Shown piece after piece: positions 27,600 to 36,293 of a stretch of 64,000 nt of DNA (the first letter of the stretch is position 1; every line of letters begins with the position of its first letter). The notes under the pieces were generated by a model that saw nothing but the letters and a program-made list of their open reading frames with translations, made no database searches and was not told where the DNA came from. A program made the translations under genes and the position numbers. Source of the stretch: Burkholderiales bacterium (GTDB taxonomy: Bacteria > Pseudomonadota > Gammaproteobacteria > Burkholderiales > Burkholderiaceae_C); assembly GCA_016219375.1 (NCBI GenBank), contig JACRNC010000019.1, positions 62,001-126,000 on the forward strand. Direction: 5' to 3'.

Positions 27600-28850
27600 A
27601 TGCGACACCCGCTTTCCAAACTTTCGGCTGTGCTGATGCACGCTGCTCTCGCGGCCGCGGCAGGCCTTGCTTCACTGCCCGGCCACGCCGCAGACGGCGC
27701 TGAATCCCTGACCTATACCAACATCACCAAGATACGCGACGGCATGGGCGCACGCGGCGACCTCGCACCGATCGCACGCATCGTCTCGCCGCTGGCGGAT
27801 TCGCAGATCGTGCCGGGCGAAGGCCGCATTGGCGCAGGCAGCGTGAATGGCACCGGCTTCGTGTTGAACATCGAGGTCGTCACGCGCGACGCGACACCGA
27901 TCGCCGCGAAAGAATCGCTCAACATCAGAAACACCGCGCTGCTCGGCCAGATCAACCCGAACATTCCGGGCCTCTATGTCTTCCTCGACACCGACCTCGT
28001 CAAGCCCGACGGTGGCGTGATCCCGAAGAACACCAACCTGGCGAACCTCTTCAACATCCTGGGCACTGACGACACGCCGGGCGCGGGCGTGACGCTGTGG
28101 CTGGGCTGGCACGTGCTTGAATCGCTGCCGCTCGACACGAGCCGCTTCAACATCACCACCGCCGTGGTCGACACCGCCGGTCGCATCGGCTTCGACAGGG
28201 TCTCGATGGCGGTGCTGCGCGGCGGTATCACATCGGGGCAGGCACTGACGCCCCTTCCGATCGATGTGTTCGATGACGGCATCGACGACGCGGACGGACC
28301 GGAGGTGACGATGATTGCGCCCCGCGTGCCGTCGCGTGTGTCACCCGGGCCGCAAACCGGCAATCCGACGCCGCCTGCGAATGCATCGCTGTTCTTCATT
28401 CAAGTGGCGGCGCTGGACCGCTCGCGTCACGGCATCGGCGTCAGCGAAAACGGCCAAGGCACGGCGGCCCGCTCGGTGTTGGGAACCATCCTGGATGGCA
28501 GCCAGATCCAGAACCCGATCACGCATCCCAGCAACGGCACGAACCGCAATTTCCCGGGTCTGAACGTGACCTTCGACGTGCCCTTGCGTCAGCCCAACGG
28601 CAACGTGGTGCCGGCGGGCTCGAACCTGGCGCCGATCTTCAACGTTGCCGGCAGCGAGCTGGACGCTGACGGCTATGTCGTGACGACGGCCGATTGGGTG
28701 GTGGGGGGATCGCTCCTAATGCCTGCGGGCAAGCGTTCGGTCACGATCACCGCCCGGGTCACCGACAACGCCAACCGCACCCGCAGCGTCAGCCACGTCG
28801 TGGGCATCAGCCCGGTCGAGAACGGCCAAAACCTGACGCCCGCACCCTGA
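27600..28850 (+). CDS. Secreted two-repeat hypothetical protein
   Basis: 416 residues with a signal peptide (cleaved about GHA-31). The mature part has two related halves (about 57-205 and 255-400). Each contains a PGL-x(6)-D segment followed by PxGxxxPxxxNLAxxFNxxGxD and ends in a beta strand with V(T/V)D(T/N)A-x-R. An internal duplication of a beta-sandwich-like domain is the simplest reading. Function unknown; PGAAG-like linkers between halves are Pro-rich. GGAG precedes the start. Confidence 0.75.
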   Translation: MRHPLSKLSAVLMHAALAAAAGLASLPGHAADGAESLTYTNITKIRDGMGARGDLAPIARIVSPLADSQIVPGEGRIGAGSVNGTGFVLNIEVVTRDATPIAAKESLNIRNTALLGQINPNIPGLYVFLDTDLVKPDGGVIPKNTNLANLFNILGTDDTPGAGVTLWLGWHVLESLPLDTSRFNITTAVVDTAGRIGFDRVSMAVLRGGITSGQALTPLPIDVFDDGIDDADGPEVTMIAPRVPSRVSPGPQTGNPTPPANASLFFIQVAALDRSRHGIGVSENGQGTAARSVLGTILDGSQIQNPITHPSNGTNRNFPGLNVTFDVPLRQPNGNVVPAGSNLAPIFNVAGSELDADGYVVTTADWVVGGSLLMPAGKRSVTITARVTDNANRTRSVSHVVGISPVENGQNLTPAP

Positions 28851-28860
28851 GAACGAGGCC

Positions 28861-28886
28861 GCGCGGCTCCGACCATGGAGCCGCGC
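28861..28886 (+). terminator. Terminator-like hairpin
   Basis: Perfect 10-bp stem GCGCGGCTCC/GGAGCCGCGC with a 6-nt loop, 10 bp after the preceding stop; no T-run follows. Confidence 0.5.
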
Positions 28887-29045
28887 TGGACGCACAGGGC
28901 AGCGGCAGCCCGCCACCCTGCACAACCAACACCCCATCTTTTTTTCACGCCTGCGGAATAAAAGGCCTGAGCGTGCCGTCTGCCCCGATGTGAGCAACAT
29001 CTCACCCACGCTGCCCGATCCGCCACCACCTCCACGGAGCTTCCC

Positions 29046-29438
29046 ATGTTCAAAACCCTCGCCATCGCCGCATCGGCGGCAACTTTTTTGGTCACTGCCG
29101 GCTGTGCCAACATGGTCGAGCCGCCTGCCAAGGCGCCCGCCATGTTGTCTGGCGGCGCGCTCGTCACACCCGCTGGCATGACCCTCTACACCTTCGACCA
29201 GGACGTGGCGAACAGCGGCAAGAGCGCCTGCAACGGCGGCTGCGCCGCGCTGTGGCCGCCGATGATGGCCACCGCCACCGACCAGACCACGGGTGCCTAC
29301 AGCATCGTCACTCGCGACGATGGGTCACGCCAGTGGGCCTACAAGGGCAAGCCGGTGTACACCTACAAGGCCGACCAGAAGGCCGGCGACCGCAGCGGCG
29401 ACAACTTCAAACAGGTCTGGCACATCATCAAGGAATGA
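29046..29438 (+). CDS. COG4315-type secreted-repeat lipoprotein
   Basis: 130 residues with a lipobox LVTAGC (Cys20) giving an outer- or inner-membrane lipoprotein. The repeat motifs LYTFDQD and VYTYKADQK are the Yx(F/W/Y)xxD signature of this family, and ACNGGCAALWPP holds the conserved Cys pair. These proteins are linked to envelope and oxidative-stress regulons controlled by ECF sigma factors, and an ECF sigma gene follows at once. Confidence 0.85.
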   Translation: MFKTLAIAASAATFLVTAGCANMVEPPAKAPAMLSGGALVTPAGMTLYTFDQDVANSGKSACNGGCAALWPPMMATATDQTTGAYSIVTRDDGSRQWAYKGKPVYTYKADQKAGDRSGDNFKQVWHIIKE

Positions 29439-29486
29439 CGCCTGTACACCCGCCTGTACACCCGCCTGTACACCCGCCTGCACACC
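29439..29486. repeat. Tandem 12-bp repeat, four units
   Basis: Unit CGCCTGTACACC repeated four times (last with one change) directly after the lipoprotein stop and before the ECF sigma start. Prone to copy-number variation; may space the promoter of the sigma gene. Confidence 0.8.
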
Positions 29487-29523
29487 CAGCTTCGCGCGGG
29501 CTCACCCCATCGTCAACATCTTG

Positions 29524-30027
29524 ATGAACGACGACCATCAACTGCTGAGCTGGGTGCCGCGCTTGCGCCGCTATTCCCGGGCGCTGGTGAACAACCGTGA
29601 CGACGCCGACGACCTGGTGCAGGACACGCTGGAGCGGGCCTGGGCCAAGTCGGGCCTGTGGGGCAGCGTGGCGGACATGCGCGCCTGGCTCTTCAGCATC
29701 ATGCACAACCTGCACGTCGATGGCGTGCGCCGGCCCAGGCTGCACACCGTGACCATGGACGATGACACCCCCGAGGTGCCGGTGATGCCGACGCAAGGCG
29801 ACAGGTTGGCGGTGCTGGACCTGCAGGCCGCGCTGGACCTGCTGCCCGTCGAGCAGAAGGAAGTGCTGCTGCTGGTGGCGCTGGAAGACATGGCCTATGC
29901 CGACGTGGCGCAGGCCCTGGGCATTCCCATCGGCACGGTGATGTCGCGCTTGTCGCGCGGCCGTGAGCGCCTGCGCGGCCTGATGGAAGGTCGTGCCGAA
30001 CCCGTGCGGCTGAAGGTCGTCAAATGA
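29524..30027 (+). CDS. ECF-type RNA polymerase sigma factor
   Basis: 167 residues with region 2 (ALVNNRDDADDLVQDTLERAW, about 20-40) and region 4 (about 105-160, LPVEQKEVLLLVALEDMAYADVAQALGIPIGTVMSRLSRGRERL). The order sigma then anti-sigma, 19 bp apart, is the normal regulatory pair. Probably controls the lipoprotein and neighbouring secreted genes in response to envelope or redox stress (inference). Confidence 0.9.
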   Translation: MNDDHQLLSWVPRLRRYSRALVNNRDDADDLVQDTLERAWAKSGLWGSVADMRAWLFSIMHNLHVDGVRRPRLHTVTMDDDTPEVPVMPTQGDRLAVLDLQAALDLLPVEQKEVLLLVALEDMAYADVAQALGIPIGTVMSRLSRGRERLRGLMEGRAEPVRLKVVK

Positions 30028-30046
30028 ATGCATTGCGAAGCACCCT

Positions 30047-30961
30047 ATGAGTACCGATCGCCCATCGCCGCCCACCCTCCCGCCCACCCCCCCGGTCACC
30101 GAGGCCGAGCTGCATGCGTTTGTCGATGGCCGTCTGCCCGCAGAGCGTGAGGCCGAGATCGCCGCCTACCTGGCCGCGCGCCCCGACGATGCGCAGCGCG
30201 TCGAGGCCTACCGTGCGCAGAAGCGCGAGCTGCACGCCCTGTTCGACCCCGTGCTGGACGAGCAGCCGCCGCAACGCCTGCTGAAGTCGGCGCGCCCGCG
30301 CGCCGTAGCTCCAACGCCCTGGTACCTGCAGCGCCTGGCCGCCGGGTTGGCCATTGCCGTCATGAGCGGCGCCACCGGTTGGGGGCTGCGCGGCGTCGGG
30401 CCCGGCGCCGGCGGTGACGATGCGGCGCGCATGGCGGCTGTGCAACCGGCTCCGGGTGGCCTGACCCTGGTGTCTGCCAGCGGCTTCGCGCAGCGCGCCG
30501 CCGTCGCGCACGCGGTCTACAGCCCCGATGCGCGCCGGCCCGTGGAAGTGGACGCCGCGCACGAAGACCAGCTCGTGGCCTGGCTGTCCAAGCGCATGGG
30601 CGCGCCGATGAAGCCGCCGCACCTGCAGTCGCAGGGCTACACGCTGGAGGGCGGACGCCTGCTGCCGGGTGGCCAGGGGCCGGTGGCGCAGTTCATGTAC
30701 CGCAATGAACTCGGCAGCAAGCTGACGCTGTATGTGTCCAACGACGTCGCTGACGTGGGCAGCGCGGCCGGGCCGGGCGGGGCGCCCCAGCCGGGCGCGA
30801 AGAACGCCGACACGGCCTTCCGCTTTGCGCGCGAAGGCGCGGTCAATGTCTTCTACTGGGTTGACGGGCCTTTCGGCTACGCCTTGTCGTCAGACGCCGA
30901 CCGCAGCGTGTTGGCGCAGGTGTCGGCCGCGGTTTACCAGCAGCTGGGCGCCCGGCGCTGA
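30047..30961 (+). CDS. Membrane anti-sigma factor
   Basis: 304 residues. The N-terminal cytoplasmic part (about 15-85) carries ELHAFVDGRLPAEREAEIAAYL, the usual anti-sigma helix pattern but without the zinc His-Cys-Cys set. One membrane helix (about 96-114) follows, then a periplasmic domain of about 190 residues that would be the sensor. Paired with the ECF sigma gene immediately upstream. Confidence 0.8.
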   Translation: MSTDRPSPPTLPPTPPVTEAELHAFVDGRLPAEREAEIAAYLAARPDDAQRVEAYRAQKRELHALFDPVLDEQPPQRLLKSARPRAVAPTPWYLQRLAAGLAIAVMSGATGWGLRGVGPGAGGDDAARMAAVQPAPGGLTLVSASGFAQRAAVAHAVYSPDARRPVEVDAAHEDQLVAWLSKRMGAPMKPPHLQSQGYTLEGGRLLPGGQGPVAQFMYRNELGSKLTLYVSNDVADVGSAAGPGGAPQPGAKNADTAFRFAREGAVNVFYWVDGPFGYALSSDADRSVLAQVSAAVYQQLGARR

Positions 30962-31034
30962 TGGCCGCGGACGGGCCGGTGTGGCACTTCTTTTAGTCGG
31001 CAGTGGAATCAAACGGCGCGCGGCGCGCTCTTGG

Positions 31035-31074
31035 TCCACACGTCCACACGTCCACACGTCCACACGTCCACACG
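31035..31074. repeat. Tandem 8-bp repeat, five units
   Basis: Unit TCCACACG five times in a row, 55 bp before the next start codon; a slippage-prone stretch between the anti-sigma and hydrolase genes. Confidence 0.85.
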
Positions 31075-31128
31075 TCCTACCGGCGCAAGCTGGCAGGCGC
31101 CCGAACCCAGCCCGCCACCGGAGACGCC

Positions 31129-32052
31129 ATGCCCACCCTTGCCCTGCCCTTGAGCTTGATGCTCAGTCTGACGCTGGCCCTGGCCGGCTGCCAGACGCCG
31201 ACACCTGCAGTACCCGCATCTGCACCGCCCGTCGAGAAGCAGGTGCGCGTCAACGACACTGACATCCGCTACATCGAACAAGGCCAGGGCGTGCCGGTGG
31301 TCTTCGTGCACGGCTCGATGAGCGACCAGCGCGTGTGGGACGCCTACCGCCCGCAAGTGGCGGCGCGCTACCGTTACATCGCCGTCAACCAGCGCTACTT
31401 CGGCGTGCAGCCATGGGACGACAGCGGTGCGCGCTTCTCGCAGCCCATGCACGCCGCTGACCTGGCAGCCTTCATCCAGAGTTTGGGCGCCGGCCCGGTG
31501 CACGTCGTGGCCTGGTCCTACGGTGGCTCGGTGGCCACGCTGGCGGCCAGCCAGCACCCCGAGCTGTTCCGCAGCCTGACCCTGCATGAGCCCACCATCG
31601 GCAGCCTGATCACCGGCACGCCCGAGGGCAAGGCCGCCATCGCGGCCTTCGGCGGCGAGGTCGGCCGCATCCGCACCGTCGCCAACGGCGGTGACACGCC
31701 AGCGGCGATGCGCCAGTTCTGGGAATTCGTGCTGAAGCTGCCGCCGGGCGGCTTCGACGCCGAGCCCGTGGCGCTGCAGCGCATGGTGCTGGACAACCAG
31801 CGCACCGTGCCGCTGACCCTGAACGCGCCGCCACAGCCCATCAGTTGCGAGATGGTGGGTGCCATCCGCGCACCGGCGCTGGTGACCGTGGGCGCCGACA
31901 CGCGGCCCTTGTGGGCGCTGTCCGCTGCCGCCTGGCAGCGCTGCGCCGCCCAGGCCGAACTGGCCACCATCCCGAACAGCAACCACGACGCCGTCGTGCG
32001 TTCACCGCAGGCCTTCGCCGCGCTGCTGATGCCTTTCCTGGCGCGGCATTGA
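31129..32052 (+). CDS. Alpha/beta-hydrolase lipoprotein
   Basis: 307 residues from the ATG at 31129. Lipobox LALAGC (Cys21). Alpha/beta-hydrolase fold with oxyanion-hole HGS (61-63), nucleophile Ser130 in AWSYGGS and catalytic His in NSNHD (about 281). An exported esterase/hydrolase-type enzyme, probably anchored to the membrane; substrate unknown. An in-frame ATG at 31003 would run through the tandem repeat and is rejected. Confidence 0.8.
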   Translation: MPTLALPLSLMLSLTLALAGCQTPTPAVPASAPPVEKQVRVNDTDIRYIEQGQGVPVVFVHGSMSDQRVWDAYRPQVAARYRYIAVNQRYFGVQPWDDSGARFSQPMHAADLAAFIQSLGAGPVHVVAWSYGGSVATLAASQHPELFRSLTLHEPTIGSLITGTPEGKAAIAAFGGEVGRIRTVANGGDTPAAMRQFWEFVLKLPPGGFDAEPVALQRMVLDNQRTVPLTLNAPPQPISCEMVGAIRAPALVTVGADTRPLWALSAAAWQRCAAQAELATIPNSNHDAVVRSPQAFAALLMPFLARH

Positions 32053-32081
32053 CCGCTCCCCACTCCACATCGAAAGCACCC

Positions 32082-33485
32082 ATGACCACCCAACGCCGCG
32101 ACATCCTCAAGTACTCGCTCGCCGCTGCTGCAGCCAGCGCGCTGCCCGCAGTGCAAGCCCAGGTACCAGCCGCACCCGGCACCGGATCCGGTACCGCAGC
32201 CGGCCCCGGCATCGACCCGCGCGACCGCGTCTTCATCACCAACGAAGACTCCAACACGCTCGTCGTCATCGATCCCAAGACCAACACCGTCGAGAGCACG
32301 ATCAACCTGACCAGCTTCGACGAAGACCCGCGCCCGCCATTCCGCTACGTCACGGCCGGCGTGGCGCCGACGCACGCTGCCATGATCCACAAGCCGCTGT
32401 ACCACGGCTGCATCGACGCCCACGGCGCCGTGCCTTCGCCCGACGGCCGGCTGCTGGCCACCAGCGGGCGCGGCTCCAGCAACATCTATTTGATCGACGC
32501 CGAGCAGCGCCGCGTCATCGGCAACACGCCCAACCCGGCCGCCGGCCCGACGACCCGACCCGAACGCCTGAGCAGCGGCCTGCTGCTGGGCCGCGAGCCG
32601 CACGAGCCCACCTTCACGCGCAACGGAAAGGAGCTCTGGGTCACGCTGCGCGGTGAAGACCGCATTGCCATCCTCGACGTCGACCGCGCCGTGCGCCAGT
32701 TGAAGGGCGCCGACAGCGCGGGCTCGACGGCCGTCCGCCAGTTCCTGCCGACGCTGAACGGCCCGGCACAGGTGTGGTTCAACCGCGAAGGCACGCTGGC
32801 TTTCGTGGCCAGCCAGAAGGTGTCGCAGGTCGACGTGTTCCGCGTCAACGCGGGCGCCGATGGCCGCAGCCAGCCGCAGCGCGTGACCACGCTGGACATC
32901 AGCGCCCAGGACAAGCCCGGCTTCACACCCTTCATGAAGACCACGTCCGATGGCGCCGAGGTGTGGTTCTCGCACAAGCTGGCCGATGCGCTGTCGTGCC
33001 GCTCGACGCAGGGCGGCTTCGATCTTGTCGACAGCGTGCCACTGGGCATGGGCGCGCGGCCCAACCACGTCGAGTTCGTCAGCAACGCGCGCGGCAGCGT
33101 GGTCTACGCCAGCCTGGCGCGCATCGACGACGGCGGCCCTGGCGGCGTGGCATCCAGCCCCATCGCCATCATCGACCGCAGCGCCGCGGGCGGCCAGCGC
33201 AAGGTGGTGGGCACCTTCTTCAGCCACGGCCGCGAATCGCACGGGCTGTGGACCAACCCCGAGAACACGCTGCTCTACGTGGCGCACGAACAGGACGAAC
33301 TGCCCGGCACGCCCAACGCCGGCCAAACGGTGTGCAGCGCTTTCGACGTGAGCGACCCGTTCAAGCCGGCCTTCATCGCGCAGATTCCGCTGGGTAACCT
33401 GGCCCTGCCTTCGGGCGCATTGCGCAACAAGAAGAGCATCAACCTTGTCTACGTGCGCGTGGGTGCGAAGGGCCAGACCGCATGA
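32082..33485 (+). CDS. Exported beta-propeller protein (Tat-like signal)
   Basis: 467 residues. The N terminus MTTQRRDILKYSLAAAAASA is a twin-arginine-type signal. The mature part has YncE-like propeller repeats (ITNEDSNTLVVIDPKTNTVE, then several xPDGxxLxxTxxG blades) with inserted loops containing HGCIDAHGAVPSPDG and SHGRESHGLW, whose conserved His residues hint at metal binding. The Tat route suggests folding, possibly with cofactor, before export. Coupled by 4 nt to the DUF305 gene. Confidence 0.85.
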   Translation: MTTQRRDILKYSLAAAAASALPAVQAQVPAAPGTGSGTAAGPGIDPRDRVFITNEDSNTLVVIDPKTNTVESTINLTSFDEDPRPPFRYVTAGVAPTHAAMIHKPLYHGCIDAHGAVPSPDGRLLATSGRGSSNIYLIDAEQRRVIGNTPNPAAGPTTRPERLSSGLLLGREPHEPTFTRNGKELWVTLRGEDRIAILDVDRAVRQLKGADSAGSTAVRQFLPTLNGPAQVWFNREGTLAFVASQKVSQVDVFRVNAGADGRSQPQRVTTLDISAQDKPGFTPFMKTTSDGAEVWFSHKLADALSCRSTQGGFDLVDSVPLGMGARPNHVEFVSNARGSVVYASLARIDDGGPGGVASSPIAIIDRSAAGGQRKVVGTFFSHGRESHGLWTNPENTLLYVAHEQDELPGTPNAGQTVCSAFDVSDPFKPAFIAQIPLGNLALPSGALRNKKSINLVYVRVGAKGQTA

Positions 33486-33835
33486 AAGGCATGAAGGGCA
33501 GCCGCGCACAGCTTGGAGTCAATGCCTTCCAGCGCGAGATGGACGAATCCATGGCGCGCATGATGCAAGACATGCACGGCCCGGGCTACGTGGGCCAGGC
33601 CGACATCGACTTCCTGGCGATGATGATTCCGCACCACGCCGGCGCCGTCGACATGGCGCGGCTGGTGCTGCAGCACGGCCGCGACCCGGCCACGCGGCAA
33701 CTGGCCGAGGAGATCATCGCCGGGCAGACCATCGAGATCGAAAGCATGACGCGGCGGCTGGCGGCTTTGCGCAAGCCGTCCGGCACGGGTTCGGCGGCCG
33801 AATTCCCCTCGCTGGGCGGCACGCGGGGGCCTTGA
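33482..33835 (+). CDS. DUF305 protein without an obvious export signal
   Basis: 117 residues containing the DUF305 core: FQREMDESMARMMQDM, then DIDFLAMMIPHHAGAVDMAR with His51-His52, then EIIAGQTIEIESM. DUF305 proteins are helical, often copper- or redox-linked and exported. This one begins at an ATG overlapping the propeller stop and shows no signal peptide, so it may act in the cytoplasm, be piggy-back exported with its Tat partner, or have a mis-set start. Confidence 0.8.
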   Translation: MKGMKGSRAQLGVNAFQREMDESMARMMQDMHGPGYVGQADIDFLAMMIPHHAGAVDMARLVLQHGRDPATRQLAEEIIAGQTIEIESMTRRLAALRKPSGTGSAAEFPSLGGTRGP

Positions 33836-33905
33836 TTGCTGGGCTCAGGGTAAGCACTGACGATGGCCGTGGAATGAACAGCAGCGCCGGTCGCTCTTGA
33901 TCACC

Positions 33906-34439
33906 ATGCTCTTGCAGTCTGCCGAGTCCCGCTACAACGCCTGGGTGCGGGACCACTACCGCTTTTTGCTTCGCAGCGCCTGGGCGCTGACCGGCTCGCG
34001 CGCGATCGCCGAAGACGTGGTGCAGGACTGTTTTGCCAACGCATGGAAACACCGCGAGCAGTTGCGGGATGGGGCGTTGGCACGGGCCTGGCTGTTCCAG
34101 ATCATGCGCCGCGCCGCCTTCCGCCAGGCGGTGCCCAGCATGCAGTCGCTGGACGATGAAGAGCAGCCCGAGCAGACCGCGCCTGACGCCGGCTTGGACG
34201 ACAAGCTCGATGTCGTCAAGGCACTCGCACGGCTGGCGCCCATTCACCGCGAAGTGCTGGTGCTGTTCTATTTCGACGACATGCCGACTGCGCAGATGGC
34301 CGAGGCGCTGGAGATCGCGCCGGGCACCGTGCTGTCGCGCCTGGCCCGTGCGCGCGACGCGCTGAAGCAGGTGATGGGCGTGCCCGTGCGGGCGACCAGC
34401 GGCGGCCAGGTCACGCCGTTGAGGAAGATCCAGACATGA
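33906..34439 (+). CDS. Second ECF-type sigma factor
   Basis: 177 residues from the ATG (a TTG nine bases earlier is possible). Region 2 is LTGSRAIAEDVVQDCFANAW (about 29-48) and region 4 is LAPIHREVLVLFYFDDMPTAQMAEAL plus the recognition helix IAPGTVLSRLARARDAL (about 110-160). It belongs to a different subgroup from the first. In Sinorhizobium meliloti an ECF sigma (RpoE4) activates the sulfite dehydrogenase in response to sulfite; this gene is two positions from sorA. Confidence 0.9.
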   Translation: MLLQSAESRYNAWVRDHYRFLLRSAWALTGSRAIAEDVVQDCFANAWKHREQLRDGALARAWLFQIMRRAAFRQAVPSMQSLDDEEQPEQTAPDAGLDDKLDVVKALARLAPIHREVLVLFYFDDMPTAQMAEALEIAPGTVLSRLARARDALKQVMGVPVRATSGGQVTPLRKIQT

Positions 34440-35068
34440 CGCCCGAATTCCGACCCCCCGAGTTCCCCGACAGTGACTTCGACCTGCGCGCACGCGCCGA
34501 GCTCGCGCTGGCTTATCCCGCCGACGCCGCCCCGGCGCACCTGTTCCGCAAGGCGCAGCCACTTCTGGCGCGGCGCAGCTTCCAGCGCGCTGTCCTGGGC
34601 CTGCTGCTGGCCGGCAGCGGCACTGGCGCCGTGTTGGCCATGCGCCCGCCCGAACTCGTGCGCGGCGCCATCGAGCACGAATACTTCGAGCGCACATTGC
34701 GCGGCACCTTTATGGACAGCGCGCCCTTGCTTCAGCACCTGGGGCTAGGTGGCAAGCAAGTCGTGCCGGGCTTTCCGCAGCTGATGCGGCCTTGCGACAT
34801 CGACGGCCACCTGGTCTACCACCTCACCACCTTTTTCGAGAAGGGCGGCATGGTCACCGTGTTCGCCTTTGACAAGGCCGTTGCGCTGACGGAGGGCAGC
34901 GGCTGGTGGGGCAATGTCCACTGGAAAGTCATCACCTCGCGCGACGGCAAGCCGCTGGTGCTGGTGGCGCAGAAGAAGCAGGCCCTGGCCGTGGCGCAAA
35001 GCCAGTTCGGCCCAGCCACCGACATGTCCCCACCGAATTCCACAACGACCCCCAAGGAGACCCGATGA
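34436..35068 (+). CDS. Single-TM anti-sigma-like protein
   Basis: 210 residues: short cytoplasmic N terminus, one membrane helix (about 51-68), then a periplasmic domain with Cys-Asp-Ile-Asp-Gly (PCDIDGHLVYHLTTFFEKGG). It is coupled to the sigma gene by 4 nt upstream and to sorA by 4 nt downstream, so it likely holds the second sigma inactive until sulfite or redox stress is sensed (inference). Confidence 0.7.
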   Translation: MTPEFRPPEFPDSDFDLRARAELALAYPADAAPAHLFRKAQPLLARRSFQRAVLGLLLAGSGTGAVLAMRPPELVRGAIEHEYFERTLRGTFMDSAPLLQHLGLGGKQVVPGFPQLMRPCDIDGHLVYHLTTFFEKGGMVTVFAFDKAVALTEGSGWWGNVHWKVITSRDGKPLVLVAQKKQALAVAQSQFGPATDMSPPNSTTTPKETR

Positions 35069-36291
35069 ACAAGACCTTGAACTCGCTGCCGCGGCGCCAG
35101 ATGCTGGCCGGCAGCGCCAGCGCCCTGGCCGCGGCCGGGCTGGCGACCTTCACGCGCGGCGCCGCCGCCGCGGGGGAAACCCCTGTGGCCACCGCCACGC
35201 CGAAGCCGCTGCCCGCCTACGTGGCCTGGAAAGACCCGGCCAGCGTCATCGTGCACAGCAGCACCACCATCGAGACCAAGCGCGCGGCCTTCGGCAGTGG
35301 CGTCATCACGCCGGCCGAGCAGCTCTACATCCGCAACAACCTGCCGGCGCCCGACGCCTCCATCGTGGCCGACCGCGACGCGTGGGAAGTGGCCATCGAA
35401 GGCGTGAAGGCCCCGCGCAAGCTGACGCTGCGCGAGCTGAAGACGATGGGCGTGGAGACCACTGCGATGGTGCTGCAGTGCTCAGGCAATGGCCGCGGCT
35501 ACTTTCCCAGCAAGCCCAGCGGTACGCCCTGGCAGGTGGGCGCGGCCGGCTGCGTGATGTGGACCGGCGTGCCGGTGCGGGTGGTGGCCGAGGCGCTGGG
35601 CGGCGTGGTGCCCGGCGCGGCCTTCCTAACTGGCACCGGCGGCGAGAAGCTGCCCGAAGGCCTGGACCCGTTGAGCATCATCGTCGAGCGCTCGGTGCCG
35701 GCCGCGGCCATGGCCGATGCGCTGCTGGCCTGGGAAATGAACGGCGTGCCGATCTCGCTGGCCCACGGCGGCCCGCTGCGCCTGATCGTGCCCGGTTACA
35801 CCGGCGTGAACAACATCAAGTACATCAAGCGCCTGGCCTTCACGGCCAAGGAGACGGACGCGAAGATCATGTCGCATGGCTACCGCATCTCGCCGCCGGG
35901 CGGCAAGGGCGAACCCAGCCAGCCGTCGGTGCAGGAGATGACGGTCAAGTCGTGGATCAACTCGCCCGCACCCGACGCAGCTGGCGTGAGGGCCGGCCTG
36001 GTGCAGGTGCAGGGCGTGGCCTTCGGCGGGCTGAACGGCATCAAGCGCGTCGAGGTGTCGCTGGACGGCGGCAAGACCTGGAGCGACGCGCGGCTCACCG
36101 GGCCCGACCTTGGCCGCTATGCCTGGCGCCAGTTCGTGCTGCCGGCCAGGCTGCCGGCCGGCAGCCACACGCTGGCCAGCCGCGCCACCGACACGGCAGG
36201 CAACGTGCAACCCGAGCAGCGCATGGAAAACGCCGGCGGCTACAACAACACGAGCTGGGCCGACCACGCCGTGAAAGTGACGGTGGCCTGA
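35065..36291 (+). CDS. sorA: SorA-type molybdenum sulfite dehydrogenase, catalytic subunit
   Basis: 408 residues with a Tat signal (LPRRQMLAG, Arg10-Arg11), an oxidoreductase molybdopterin domain (about 85-270) whose Moco-ligand Cys139 sits in VLQCSGNGRG, and a C-terminal dimerisation domain (about 295-405, GLNGIKRVEVSLDGGKTW). It oxidises sulfite to sulfate in the periplasm and passes electrons to cytochrome c. Start overlaps the anti-sigma stop. Two bases separate it from the cytochrome gene, and the whole pair sits at the island's right side. Confidence 0.9.
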   Translation: MNKTLNSLPRRQMLAGSASALAAAGLATFTRGAAAAGETPVATATPKPLPAYVAWKDPASVIVHSSTTIETKRAAFGSGVITPAEQLYIRNNLPAPDASIVADRDAWEVAIEGVKAPRKLTLRELKTMGVETTAMVLQCSGNGRGYFPSKPSGTPWQVGAAGCVMWTGVPVRVVAEALGGVVPGAAFLTGTGGEKLPEGLDPLSIIVERSVPAAAMADALLAWEMNGVPISLAHGGPLRLIVPGYTGVNNIKYIKRLAFTAKETDAKIMSHGYRISPPGGKGEPSQPSVQEMTVKSWINSPAPDAAGVRAGLVQVQGVAFGGLNGIKRVEVSLDGGKTWSDARLTGPDLGRYAWRQFVLPARLPAGSHTLASRATDTAGNVQPEQRMENAGGYNNTSWADHAVKVTVA

Positions 36292-36293
36292 TC

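Noticed and set aside
29439-31074. CRISPR-like repeats
   Set aside because: The units are 12 bp and 8 bp in direct head-to-tail contact without spacers; these are simple tandem repeats.
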